Shown: positions 1-7,027, numbered from the stretch's first letter. The stretch is 12,771 bases of DNA from Ruminiclostridium sp. (GCA_017560855.1 JAFZEB010000016.1:1-12771); one strand, 5' to 3'. The notes: generated by a model from the sequence alone, not told the origin. Numbers and translations are program-made.

Positions 1-894
1 CCCAAGAAGGTCCTCCACGCCGTCAGCGACGTGTCCATCTCTGTCCCCAAGGGAAGCATCTTCGGCATCGTGGGTGAGTCCGGCTGCGGCAAGTCCACCT
101 TGGGCCGCTCCCTCCTCCGTCTGGAGACCATCACCGGAGGCAAGGTCTACTTCCAGGGCCGGGACATCACCGACCTGTCCGGCAAGGATCTGCTCCCCCT
201 CCGCCGGGATATGCAGATGATCTTCCAGAACCCCTACGCCTCCTTCAACCCCAAGCAGAAGATCGGCTCCGCCCTGCGGGAGGTGGCCAAGGTCCACAAG
301 ATCCCCAGCAATGAGGCCGAGGAGAAGATCAAGCACCTGCTTCAGGAGATCAACCTCCCCGAGGACACCCTCAACCGCATTCCCAGTGAGATGTCCGGCG
401 GTCAGCTCCAGCGTCTGGCCATCGCCCGGGCCCTGCTGCTGGACCCCGCCTTCATCGTGGCCGACGAGCCCGTTTCCGCTCTGGACGTGTCCGTCCAGGC
501 CCAGATCCTGAACCTGATGATGGACCTGCGGGAAAAGTTCTCCCTGACCATGCTCTTCATCTCCCATGAGATGACCGTGGTCCGCCACCTGTGCGACCAG
601 GTGGCCGTCATGTACCTTGGCACCGTGGTGGAGCAGGCCGAGTCCGAAGAACTCTTCAACAACCTGCTGCACCCCTACACCCAGACCCTTATGTCTGCCA
701 TCCCCACCCTGGACCCCGAGCACAAAAAGCAGCGGATCGTCCTTCAGGGCGACCTGCCCAGCGCCATTGATGTGCCCCCCGGCTGCCCCTTTGCCGACCG
801 CTGCCCCAAGTGTCAGCCTCAGTGCAAAGAGAGCCGTCCCCAGCTCAAGGATGTGGGCAACAACCACCTGGTGGCCTGCCATCTGGTGGGATGA
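1..894 (+). CDS. Oligopeptide/dipeptide ABC transporter ATP-binding protein, OppF/DppF type (5' end outside window)
   Basis: This is the cytoplasmic ATPase that powers peptide import through an Opp/Dpp-type ABC transporter. The frame is open from base 1, so the N-terminus is missing; 297 residues are present. Visible in order are the Walker A motif GESGCGKST (bases 73-99), a Q-loop in MIFQNPYASFNP, the signature MSGGQLQRLAIARALLLDP, Walker B in FIVADEPVSALD, and the H-loop in LFISHEM. The C-terminal oligopeptide-transporter extension contains HPYTQTL and the Cys-rich run GCPFADRCP followed by CQPQC and VACHL. That extension is characteristic of OppD/OppF/DppD/DppF and absent from most other ABC ATPases; in some homologues its cysteines bind an iron-sulfur cluster, which cannot be judged here. 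Ending one hairpin repeat before a binding-protein gene fits an opp/dpp operon whose permease genes lie upstream. Whether it is the D or F subunit is not certain; downstream position and length favour F. Confidence 0.93.
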   Translation, partial: PKKVLHAVSDVSISVPKGSIFGIVGESGCGKSTLGRSLLRLETITGGKVYFQGRDITDLSGKDLLPLRRDMQMIFQNPYASFNPKQKIGSALREVAKVHKIPSNEAEEKIKHLLQEINLPEDTLNRIPSEMSGGQLQRLAIARALLLDPAFIVADEPVSALDVSVQAQILNLMMDLREKFSLTMLFISHEMTVVRHLCDQVAVMYLGTVVEQAESEELFNNLLHPYTQTLMSAIPTLDPEHKKQRIVLQGDLPSAIDVPPGCPFADRCPKCQPQCKESRPQLKDVGNNHLVACHLVG

Positions 895-943
895 GCCCTC
901 TCAGTCACGGCTCCGCCGTGACAACTCTCCCAGAGGGAGAGCC
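895..943. repeat. Double-hairpin intergenic repeat after the ATPase gene
   Basis: Starting immediately after the ATPase stop codon are two adjacent perfect hairpins. The first is GTCACGG (904-910) with CCGTGAC (916-922) around the loop CTCCG. The second is CTCTCCC (925-931) with GGGAGAG (935-941) around AGA. No T-run follows, so it is not a canonical terminator. The arrangement resembles REP-like intergenic elements of gut Oscillospiraceae; this is recalled family knowledge, not checked. It could act as an mRNA stabiliser or differential-expression element between ATPase and binding protein. Confidence 0.6.
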
Positions 944-980
944 AAGTTATTTCATTCGTTTCGGCATTTGGCCGTTCGAA
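944..980. repeat. Second short repeat, related to the array near 10175
   Basis: GTTATTTCATTCGTTTCGGC in this stretch closely resembles GTTATTTGATTCGTTCCGAA at about 10174-10194. It is followed by a small hairpin, CGGC (962-965) with GCCG (971-974). It appears to be a degenerate copy of the dispersed hairpin repeat seen downstream of permease A. No convincing promoter is seen between it and the next gene. Confidence 0.4.
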
Positions 981-1007
981 GATATTTTAGAAATGGAGGA
1001 TAAAAAA

Positions 1008-2615
1008 ATGAACAGATTCTCTCGCATCCTTGCTCTGGTCATGTGCGCAGCCATGATGTTCACCCTGCTGACCGCTTGCGGCGGCGGTGACACTTCCGGC
1101 GAAGCAGCTGCAGAGAAGGATACCTTCACCATCGCTCTGGACAGCGATATCGTGAAGCTGGACCCCGCTTTCGCTTATGACTTCACCACCAACCCCGTGG
1201 TCAACCAGATCACCCAGGGCCTGCTGGTCTTCGACGAGGATAACCAGCTGCAGCCCATGCTGGCTTCCAGCTGGGAGCAGGTGGACGACGTCACCTATGT
1301 CTATCAGATCCGTGACGACGTGACCTTCTCCGACGGCTCCGCTATGACCATGGACGACGTTCTGTACTCCATGGAGCGTATTGCCAACCCCGACACCGCT
1401 TCCTACCTGGGCTGGATGTATGACAACGTGGCATCCATCGAGCAGACCGGCGACTGGGAGCTGACCGTCACCCTGGCAACCCCCGATGCAACCTGGCAGT
1501 ATGTCCCCGGCACCACCGCCTGCCACGTCATCAGCAAGGCACACGCTGAGGCTGCCGGCGACCAGCTGGGCACCCCCGAGGGCGGCCTGGTGGGCACCGG
1601 CCCCTACAAGTTCGTCAGCTGGCAGAACGGCACCTCCGTGGAACTGACCCGCAACGAGAACTACTGGGGTGAGGACGCAGGTTACTATGACAACCTGACC
1701 TTCAAGATCATCACCGAGGACACCACCCGTGTCACCGCTCTGCAGACCGGCGACGTGGACTGCACCGTGGCTCCCCCCGAAAACATGCTGGACGTCATCG
1801 CAGGCGACGAAAACCTGTCCATGACCACCTCCTCCGGCTTCGGCGTCACCTTCCTGGCATTCAACACCCAGAAGGCTCCCTTCGATAACGCCGCTGTCCG
1901 TAATGCCATCTACTCCGCCATCGATCTGGATACCATCTACAGCTCCCTGATCAAGACCGCAGGCGAGGCTTCCACTCCCCTGCCCAACTCCGCTGCTCTG
2001 TTCGGCTCCGAAGTGGACGCATGGACCGAGTACGCAGCCAACGCACCCGCTCACACCTACGATGTGGAAGCTGCCAAGGCTATGCTGGCAGAGGCCGGCT
2101 ATGCAGACGGCTTCGAGTGCAACCTGGTCATCAACGACAACAGCCTGCGGAACTCCATGGCTCTGGCCATCCAGGAGCAGCTGGCTCAGGTTGGCATCAC
2201 CGTGACCATCGAGAAGGTCTCCACCGACGAGCACACCGCTATGCAGTTCGGCGAGGTCCTGGATGCCAACGGTGTGCGTGACTACGACATGCTGATGGCT
2301 GGCTGGGAAGCTGACTATCCCGATCCCTCCGGCAACCTGCTGCCTCTGTGCCAGGGCGGCAACAGCTCCAACGCTGCTGCTTACAACAACGAAGAGGTCA
2401 CCAACCTGATCAACCAGCAGCTGCAGATCAGCGACCCCGTGGAGCGCAACAACATGATGTTCCAGGCTCTGGATATCGTCATGGCTGAGACTCCCTACAT
2501 CTACATGTACTACCCCGTGAAGAACATCGCCATGAACGCCGCTTACGAAGGCGTCACCATGAACGCTTCCTGGATCTGGAACATCCACTTCCAGGATGTG
2601 CATCCCGTGGGTTAA
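1008..2615 (+). CDS. Family 5 extracellular solute-binding lipoprotein (peptide ABC transporter)
   Basis: This is the surface-anchored binding protein that captures peptides and delivers them to the ABC permease. The ATG at 1008 is chosen because GGAGG (995-999) lies 8 bases upstream and the protein then begins with a lipoprotein signal: basic MNRFSR, a hydrophobic stretch, and the lipobox LLTAC with Cys24 as the lipidated residue. The frame is open further upstream (to about 810), but that part is a shadow of the ATPase gene. The mature protein shows SBP_bac_5 features: FTIALDSDIVKLDPAF near the N-terminus, NENYWGEDAGYYDNLTFKII, DTTRVTALQTGDVD, RNAIYSAIDLD, AKAMLAEAGY, and a late WEADYPDPSGNLLPL segment. 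The length of 535 residues is normal. Frequent GCT, GCA and AAC codons suggest high expression, as expected for a binding protein. Peptide substrate is inferred from the neighbouring ATPase; nickel or other ligands used by this family cannot be excluded. Confidence 0.93.
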   Translation: MNRFSRILALVMCAAMMFTLLTACGGGDTSGEAAAEKDTFTIALDSDIVKLDPAFAYDFTTNPVVNQITQGLLVFDEDNQLQPMLASSWEQVDDVTYVYQIRDDVTFSDGSAMTMDDVLYSMERIANPDTASYLGWMYDNVASIEQTGDWELTVTLATPDATWQYVPGTTACHVISKAHAEAAGDQLGTPEGGLVGTGPYKFVSWQNGTSVELTRNENYWGEDAGYYDNLTFKIITEDTTRVTALQTGDVDCTVAPPENMLDVIAGDENLSMTTSSGFGVTFLAFNTQKAPFDNAAVRNAIYSAIDLDTIYSSLIKTAGEASTPLPNSAALFGSEVDAWTEYAANAPAHTYDVEAAKAMLAEAGYADGFECNLVINDNSLRNSMALAIQEQLAQVGITVTIEKVSTDEHTAMQFGEVLDANGVRDYDMLMAGWEADYPDPSGNLLPLCQGGNSSNAAAYNNEEVTNLINQQLQISDPVERNNMMFQALDIVMAETPYIYMYYPVKNIAMNAAYEGVTMNASWIWNIHFQDVHPVG

Positions 2616-2616
2616 G

Positions 2617-2652
2617 AAAATTTGAACCCGCTGAAGCTGGGCTTCAAATTTT
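2617..2652 (+). terminator. Probable terminator after the binding-protein gene
   Basis: AAAATTTGAA (2617-2626) pairs with TTCAAATTTT (2643-2652) around a partly paired CCCGC...GCTGGG core, beginning one base after the stop codon. The only U-run is the 3' arm of the stem itself, so termination may be partial. It separates the binding-protein gene from the amidohydrolase gene. Confidence 0.55.
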
Positions 2653-2660
2653 AAAGATTG

Positions 2661-2795
2661 CAGCCAACTGCAGCGCACAGGCCGTCCGTCTCTGACGGGC
2701 GGCCTTGTACGTTTGTTGGCTGAGAAGAATTTTTTCGGCGGCAAAGCCACCGAAAAAATACATTTGACCTCCTTTTCCCGCCTGCGGGCGGGAAA
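2661..2795. repeat. Stack of three inverted repeats between binding protein and amidohydrolase
   Basis: There are three hairpins in 135 bases. GGCCGTCCGTC (2680-2690) pairs with GACGGGCGGCC (2694-2704) and is itself enclosed by CAGCCAAC (2661-2668) and GTTGGCTG (2715-2722). TTTTTTCGGCGGC (2730-2742) pairs imperfectly with GCCACCGAAAAAA (2746-2758). TTTCCCGCC (2774-2782) pairs with GGCGGGAAA (2787-2795). None has a U-run on its 3' side. The last ends 15 bases before the ribosome site of the next gene. I see no clear sigma-A promoter here, so the amidohydrolase may be read through from upstream. Confidence 0.55.
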
Positions 2796-2823
2796 CTCTG
2801 CGAGGCAATTGGAGGAATTTCCT

Positions 2824-4431
2824 ATGGATACCATTTTCTACAACGGTGTGGTCCACACCATGGCCGGGCGGACGGTGTCTGCCCTGGCGGTCCAGGGGGC
2901 CCGTATTGCCATGGTGGGCAGCAACGAAGCTGTCCTGGCCCTGGCCGACGAAAACACCCGCCGGATCGACCTGAAGGGCCGCTGTGTCCTGCCCGGCTTC
3001 GTGGACACCCACATGCACATGCTCATGGTGGGCGAAGGCCTCCAGCAGCTGGACCTGCGTGGGGTCAAGTCCCTGGAGGAGATCGTGGAGCGGGGCAGAG
3101 CCTATGTGGCCACCCACGACCTGGCCGAAGACGAGTGGATCATCGGCTACGGCTTTGACCACAACCTCTTCGATCCCCCCGTCCTGCCCGACGGCAAGAC
3201 CGCCGAGGCCATCTCTACCGATCACCCGGTCATCCTGGACCGAATCTGCGGCCACGTGGGTGCCGGCAACCCCAAGGCCCTGTCTCTGGCAGGCTATGAC
3301 GAGACCACCGTCATCCCCGGCGGCCAGCTGGACAAGGGGGAGGACGGCAAGCTCAACGGTGTCATCTGGGAGTCCGCTCTGGACCAGCTGAAGCAGGCCC
3401 GTCCCCGGCTCACCCAGGCTCAGATCGAGCATCTGGTGGAAGAGACCGGCAAGGTCTTTGCCGCCGCCGGTCTCACCGCCGTCCACAGCGATGACGTGGG
3501 TCCCCAGGGCGGTGTGGACTGGGCCGACCTGAAGGCCGCTTTTGAAGCGCTGGAAGGCCGGGATGCCCTCTCCGTCCGCCTGTGGCAGGAGTGGGAAGCC
3601 GCACGGCCCGAAGTCTTCCAAAAAGAACTCCTCTCCCAGCCCCTGCGCTCCTTCCAGGGCAGCGACTGGCTGAAGGTGGGCAACGTGAAGCTCATCGCCG
3701 ACGGCAGTCTGGGTGCCCGCACCGCCCTCCTGCGGGCCGACTACAGCGACGACCCGGGCAACCGGGGCATTGCCGTCTACACCCAAGAGGCCCTGGACGA
3801 GATGGTGGCCCTCTGCCATGACAACGACCTGCAGGTCTCCTGCCACGCCATCGGCGACGGGGCCACCGCCTCCTTCGTGGAGGCCGTTCGGAAGGTCCAG
3901 GCCCGGGATCCCAAGCCCCTGTGCCACCGGGTGGTCCACTGCCAGTTCGGTGACAAGGCCCTCTATGAGGATATGGCTGCGCTGGGTATGGGGGCTGACG
4001 TCCAGCCCGCCTTCATCCCCTCAGACGCTCCCCTGCCCCCCTCCCGCATGGGAGAGCGCACCGCTGAATCTTACGCCTGGAAGACCCTCATGGACCTGGG
4101 TGTCCTGGTGGGCGGCGGCTCTGACTGCCCCGTGGAGGACTTCTCCCCCCTGTGGGGCATCCACTGCGCCGTAAACCGCCCCACCTCCCCGGAGGACGAC
4201 ACCCCCTTCCTGCCCGACCAGGCCCTCACCCCCCAGGAGGCCGTGGCCATCTACACGGTGAACGCCGCTAAGCTGGTCCACGCCGAGACCGACCTGGGCA
4301 CCCTGGAGGCCGGGAAACTGGCTGACCTGGTGGTCCTGGACCGGGATCTCTTCACCGTTCCCCACCGGGAGATCAAGGATCTGACTGTCTGCCTTACCAT
4401 GGCTGGCGGCCGGATCACCTACGAAGCATAA
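2824..4431 (+). CDS. YtcJ-type metal-dependent amidohydrolase (amidohydrolase family 3)
   Basis: A cytoplasmic hydrolase of the amidohydrolase superfamily, the group containing YtcJ and N-substituted formamide deformylase; it hydrolyses C-N bonds of an unidentified small amide or N-acyl compound. The start at 2824 is set by GGAGG (2811-2815) 8 bases upstream. The N-terminal beta-sandwich half is followed by the metal-binding HxH motif in GFVDTHMHM (His63, His65). Later come KLIADGSLGARTALL with Lys289 at the usual bridging-lysine region, CHAIGDGA (His341), HRVVHCQF (His368, His372), the catalytic-Asp segment GGGSDCPVEDFSPLWG (near Asp434), and the closing LGTLEAGKLADLVVLDRD typical of the superfamily. 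At 535 residues it is full length. There is no signal peptide. Lying downstream of a peptide importer, it could act on an imported peptide derivative or N-modified amino acid; that link is inference. Confidence 0.92.
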   Translation: MDTIFYNGVVHTMAGRTVSALAVQGARIAMVGSNEAVLALADENTRRIDLKGRCVLPGFVDTHMHMLMVGEGLQQLDLRGVKSLEEIVERGRAYVATHDLAEDEWIIGYGFDHNLFDPPVLPDGKTAEAISTDHPVILDRICGHVGAGNPKALSLAGYDETTVIPGGQLDKGEDGKLNGVIWESALDQLKQARPRLTQAQIEHLVEETGKVFAAAGLTAVHSDDVGPQGGVDWADLKAAFEALEGRDALSVRLWQEWEAARPEVFQKELLSQPLRSFQGSDWLKVGNVKLIADGSLGARTALLRADYSDDPGNRGIAVYTQEALDEMVALCHDNDLQVSCHAIGDGATASFVEAVRKVQARDPKPLCHRVVHCQFGDKALYEDMAALGMGADVQPAFIPSDAPLPPSRMGERTAESYAWKTLMDLGVLVGGGSDCPVEDFSPLWGIHCAVNRPTSPEDDTPFLPDQALTPQEAVAIYTVNAAKLVHAETDLGTLEAGKLADLVVLDRDLFTVPHREIKDLTVCLTMAGGRITYEA

Positions 4432-4464
4432 AAAAGAGACCTGCCGTTGGCAGGTCTCTTTTTT
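4430..4464. terminator. Bidirectional intrinsic terminator between convergent genes
   Basis: A-rich arm plus GAGACCTGCC (4430-4445), loop GTT, and GGCAGGTCTC plus T6 (4449-4464) form a perfect 16-base-pair hairpin with A6 on one side and T6 on the other. It can therefore terminate both the amidohydrolase (plus) and the DUF805 gene (minus), whose stop codons overlap or lie 4 bases from it. Confidence 0.93.
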
Positions 4465-4468
4465 GTCG

Positions 4469-4966
4469 TTAGGGGATGATATCCCGGTTGGCTTCGGTCT
4501 TTCTGGGGCCGTACTGGTTGTCCTCCTTGCTGTCGGTGCACATCCAGACCAGATAGAAGATCCAGCCCACAAAAGGAACCAGCAAGATGAACCACCAGCC
4601 GCCGCTCCTGCCGATGTCGTGGAGGCGGCGCCAGTCCAGGGCCAGATTGGGGATCAGGACGGCAAGGGTGAAGATGGTGGCAAAGATCCCCAGACCCATC
4701 TCGGCCAGCAGGCTAAAGGCCAGACCCACCACCGTATTGAACACCCAGACATACCAGTACTCGCTGCGGGTGGCGCGGCCGCTGAAGTTGGCATAATTCT
4801 TGAAGAAGTTCTTCACAGCCTCCCCGAAGGTCACCTTCCGCACAGGCTGGACCAATTCTTCACAATAGACACTGCTTCTGCCGGGCTGGTTCAGGGGTTC
4901 CCCACAGTTTTCGCAGAAGGCCTGCCCCTCCGGGGCGGGAGTTCCGCACTTGGTGCAATGGATCAT
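4469..4966 (-). CDS. Zinc-ribbon + DUF805 membrane protein
   Basis: A 165-residue protein with two parts. Residues ~1-30 form a zinc ribbon, with HCTKCG and FCENCG supplying the CxxC pairs. Residues ~50-155 form a DUF805 domain with the typical motifs FSGRATRSEYWYVWVF, IPNLALDWRRLHDIGRSGGW and DSKEDNQYGP, and about four hydrophobic membrane segments. DUF805 has no established biochemical role. The inner ATG at 4966 is preferred over the ATG at 4972 because AAAGGAG is 7-8 bases before the former but almost touches the latter. A longer frame extends upstream to 5059 but would cover the promoter. It is convergent with the amidohydrolase and divergent from RNA C. Confidence 0.9.
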   Translation of the reverse strand: MIHCTKCGTPAPEGQAFCENCGEPLNQPGRSSVYCEELVQPVRKVTFGEAVKNFFKNYANFSGRATRSEYWYVWVFNTVVGLAFSLLAEMGLGIFATIFTLAVLIPNLALDWRRLHDIGRSGGWWFILLVPFVGWIFYLVWMCTDSKEDNQYGPRKTEANRDIIP

Positions 4967-5016
4967 AGTCATTCTCCTTTTATATTCTATCGTTTCTGAT
5001 CGTTTTCTTTGGCTTG

Positions 5017-5045
5017 AGTATAGGGCATCTGCCCCTCTCCTGCAA
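5017..5045 (-). promoter_or_regulatory. Sigma-A promoter of the DUF805 gene
   Basis: On the minus strand TTGCAG is followed by a 17-base spacer and TATACT, 51 bases upstream of the chosen start codon. The -10 box is a 5/6 match to consensus. Confidence 0.65.
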
Positions 5046-5128
5046 GATACTTTTTTCATTATTTATGGTTTATTCACGATCGCCCCTACCACCCCTCGTA
5101 AATTTGCCCAGTTTTTCATAATTTCCTC

Positions 5129-5157
5129 TTGCATTTCTGTTCATCTTGTTGTATACT
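5129..5157 (+). promoter_or_regulatory. Sigma-A promoter of RNA C
   Basis: TTGCAT, 17-base spacer, TATACT. Transcription would begin near 5164. No open frame with a good ribosome site follows within 200 bases, so the promoter most likely drives a non-coding transcript. Confidence 0.7.
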
Positions 5158-5163
5158 AAGCCC

Positions 5164-5480
5164 ATCAAAGATGATCTTCCTTTGATACGAAGGGTCCACC
5201 AGACGAGGTCAGGTGGGAAACCGGCAGATAGCAGCTGCCAGGTCCCATCCAGCAGCGGGTCTCGCCAACGGCTGTGACCATCCACCCACTACTGTACGTT
5301 TACCACCTCACCGTGGTTACCGACACGAGTGAGACTTGAAGGCTCCCTAGTCTTCCCGGAAAAAGAAAGGAAATGAGGTTGACTCCTATGCAGAATCATC
5401 CCACTTCCTCCTGTCTTTTTGATTTGTAACGCAACTTTACACTATGAACGGACGCCCGGGCAATCGCCCGGGCGTTTTCC
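5164..5480 (+). ncRNA. RNA C: structured non-coding transcript or long leader upstream of the AGCS symporter
   Basis: A ~315-base gene-free stretch bounded by a good promoter and a strong terminator. It folds readily on inspection: CCTT/AAGG around TGATACG (5179-5193); CCACC (5196-5200) with GGTGG (5212-5216); GGCAG (5223-5227) with CTGCC (5235-5239); GGTC plus CAGC (5241-5253) with GCTG plus GACC (5271-5279); ACCAC (5302-5306) with GTGGT (5313-5317); AGACT (5332-5336) with AGTCT (5349-5353). Several loops and single strands are CU-rich, including CTTCCTCCT near 5404, which resembles anti-Shine-Dalgarno sequence. A short possible ORF (18 codons, 5373-5429) lies near the 3' end but its ribosome site is weak. 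I do not recognise an Rfam class: T-box, SAM, lysine and large-SRP signatures are missing. Transcript ends are inferred. Confidence 0.6.
5452..5480 (+). terminator. Intrinsic terminator of RNA C
   Basis: ACGCCCGGGC (5452-5461), loop AATC, GCCCGGGCGT (5466-5475), then TTTCCTTTT. A perfect GC-rich 10-base-pair stem with a four-base loop and a pyrimidine tail. It lies before the next promoter, so RNA C and the symporter mRNA are probably separate transcripts. Confidence 0.88.
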
Positions 5481-5502
5481 TTTTATTACCAATAAATAAT
5501 TC

Positions 5503-5531
5503 TTGCAAATCTGGCATTTTTCCCGTAAAAT
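5503..5531 (+). promoter_or_regulatory. Sigma-A promoter of the AGCS symporter
   Basis: TTGCAA, 17-base spacer, TAAAAT, 57 bases before the start codon. The surrounding TTCTTGCAAATCTG resembles CTCTTGCATTTCTG at the RNA C promoter. Confidence 0.65.
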
Positions 5532-5587
5532 GTAAAGGTTCCGTCCTTTTGGACAAACTATTAAATTAAAGAGAGAGTGAACAAGAA

Positions 5588-7009
5588 ATGAGCGATATCC
5601 TCGCAAGCATTGACGGCGTTGTCAATGCCATCAGCGGGTTCCTGTACGATCCCTGGGTTCCCGTGTTCCTGGTTGTGGCTGGCCTGTTCTTCACCTTCCG
5701 CACCAAACTGATCCAGATCCGCCTGCTGCCCGAAGCATTCCGGGTCATCATGGAAAAGCCCCAGACTGAGGGCGCAACCTCCTCCCTGGGTGCTCTGCTG
5801 ATCTCCACCGCTTCCCGCGTTGGTACCGGCAACATCGTGGGCGTCTCCACCGCGATCTGCCTGGGCGGCCCCGGTGCCGTGTTCTGGATGTGGATGACCG
5901 CCGTTCTGGGCGGCGCTTCCGCTTATGTGGAATCCACCCTGGCACAGATCTACAAGCGCCGTGCCCCCGACGGCTCCTGCTACGGCGGCCCCTCCTACTA
6001 CATGGAGACCGCACTGCGTCAGCGCTGGCTGGGCGTTATCTTTGCCGTCATCATCATCCTGACCTACGCAGTGGGCTACAATGCACTGGCCTCCTACAAC
6101 CTGCAGTCCGCCTTCTCCGGCTTCGGCTTCTACAACGAAACCTCCACCCCCATCTTCATCGGCGCTGTCCTGGCCATCCTGTTCGCCGTCTGCGTCATGG
6201 GCGGCGGCAAGCGTCTGGTGAAGGTCACTGGCTTCATGGTCCCCATCATGGGCGTCATCTACGTTGCCGTTGCTCTGGTCATCATGTTCATGAACATCGG
6301 CCAGCTGCCTGCCGTCCTGGGTGCTATCTTCGACAGTGCCTTCGACTTCCAGGCCATCTTCGGCGGCTTCGCCGGTTCCTGCCTGATGCAGGGCGTCAAG
6401 CGCGGCCTGTACTCCAACGAGGCAGGTATGGGTTCCGCTCCCAACGCCGCTGCTTCCGCAGACGTCTCCCACCCCGTCAAGCAGGGTCTGGTGCAGATGC
6501 TGTCCGTCTTCCTGGACACCCTGATCATCTGCTCCGCCACCGCTTTCATGTGCCTGTGCTCCGGCGTGGCTCCCACTGCTGACCTGGCTGGCGCTCCCTA
6601 CGTCCAGGCCTCCCTGCAGGCTTCCTTCGGCAGCTTCGGCCCCATCTTCATCGCCGTCTCCATGGTTCTGTTTGCCTTCACCACCCTGATCGGCAACTAC
6701 TACTACTGCGAGGGCTGCCTGAAGTTCATCCTGAAGCGCGTTCCCAGCCAGACCTTTATGTCCGTCTTCCGCGGCATCGCTGCTGTCATCGTCCTGCTGG
6801 GCGCTATGCTGAGCATGAACCTGGCATGGAACACCGCTGACCTCTTCCAGGCTCTGATGGTCGTCATCAACATCCCCGTCATCCTGATCCTGACCAAGCC
6901 CGCTATGGCCGCTCTGAACGACTACGTGGCCCAGCGCAAGGAGGGCAAGGATCCCCAGTTCAAGGCCGCTTCCATCGGCCTGAAGCAGAAGACCGACTTC
7001 TGGAATTGA
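5588..7009 (+). CDS. Sodium:alanine/glycine symporter, AGCS family
   Basis: A 473-residue inner-membrane symporter that takes up alanine or glycine with Na+ (AGCS/AlsT family). Visible are the hydrophobic first segment (VPVFLVVAGLFFTF, residues ~24-37), the family motif around ASRVGTGNIVGVSTA (75-89) followed by LGGPGAVFWMW, GGPSYYME (~133-140), the GLYSNEAGMGSAPNAAA motif near residues 273-289, and GNYYYCEG late in the protein. About 10-11 membrane segments can be traced. Length is normal. The ATG at 5588 has only a weak purine-rich site (GAGAGAGTG) upstream. Codon use is strongly biased to CTG, GCT, TCC and ATC, suggesting high expression. It is monocistronic: own promoter, RNA C before it, strong terminator after it. 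Exact substrate within the family (Ala, Gly, D-Ala, Gln) is not determined. Confidence 0.94.
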   Translation: MSDILASIDGVVNAISGFLYDPWVPVFLVVAGLFFTFRTKLIQIRLLPEAFRVIMEKPQTEGATSSLGALLISTASRVGTGNIVGVSTAICLGGPGAVFWMWMTAVLGGASAYVESTLAQIYKRRAPDGSCYGGPSYYMETALRQRWLGVIFAVIIILTYAVGYNALASYNLQSAFSGFGFYNETSTPIFIGAVLAILFAVCVMGGGKRLVKVTGFMVPIMGVIYVAVALVIMFMNIGQLPAVLGAIFDSAFDFQAIFGGFAGSCLMQGVKRGLYSNEAGMGSAPNAAASADVSHPVKQGLVQMLSVFLDTLIICSATAFMCLCSGVAPTADLAGAPYVQASLQASFGSFGPIFIAVSMVLFAFTTLIGNYYYCEGCLKFILKRVPSQTFMSVFRGIAAVIVLLGAMLSMNLAWNTADLFQALMVVINIPVILILTKPAMAALNDYVAQRKEGKDPQFKAASIGLKQKTDFWN

Positions 7010-7027
7010 TCCCATTCTAAACAAGCG

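Noticed and set aside
987..2834. 615-codon open frame on the minus strand opposite the binding-protein gene
   Set aside because: Antisense shadow: composition is dominated by Gly, Val, His and Asp from reversed biased codons, it spans the neighbouring intergenic region, has no ribosome site, and the plus-strand protein has clear family motifs.
2644..3939. 431-codon minus-strand frame opposite the amidohydrolase
   Set aside because: Antisense shadow of a strongly supported gene; no recognisable domain and no ribosome site.
4967..5059. Longer N-terminus for the DUF805 protein (start at 5059)
   Set aside because: It would include the sigma-A promoter at 5017-5045, and the real ribosome site AAAGGAG lies just before 4966.
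5207..5240. Possible SRP (4.5S/scRNA) tip: GGTCAGGTGGGAAACC followed by AGCAGC
   Set aside because: The 3' side has extra bases, the expected long closing helix is not visible, and the Alu-domain start typical of clostridial SRP RNA is missing. Only a covariance search could rescue it.
5164..5480. T-box, SAM or lysine riboswitch in the gap before the symporter
   Set aside because: The T-box sequence TGGNACCGCG and the core motifs of the other classes are absent, and the terminator is followed by an independent promoter.
5561..7024. 487-codon minus-strand frame opposite the AGCS symporter
   Set aside because: Low-complexity Gly/Asp/Gln/His-rich translation, a typical shadow of a membrane-protein gene with biased codons.
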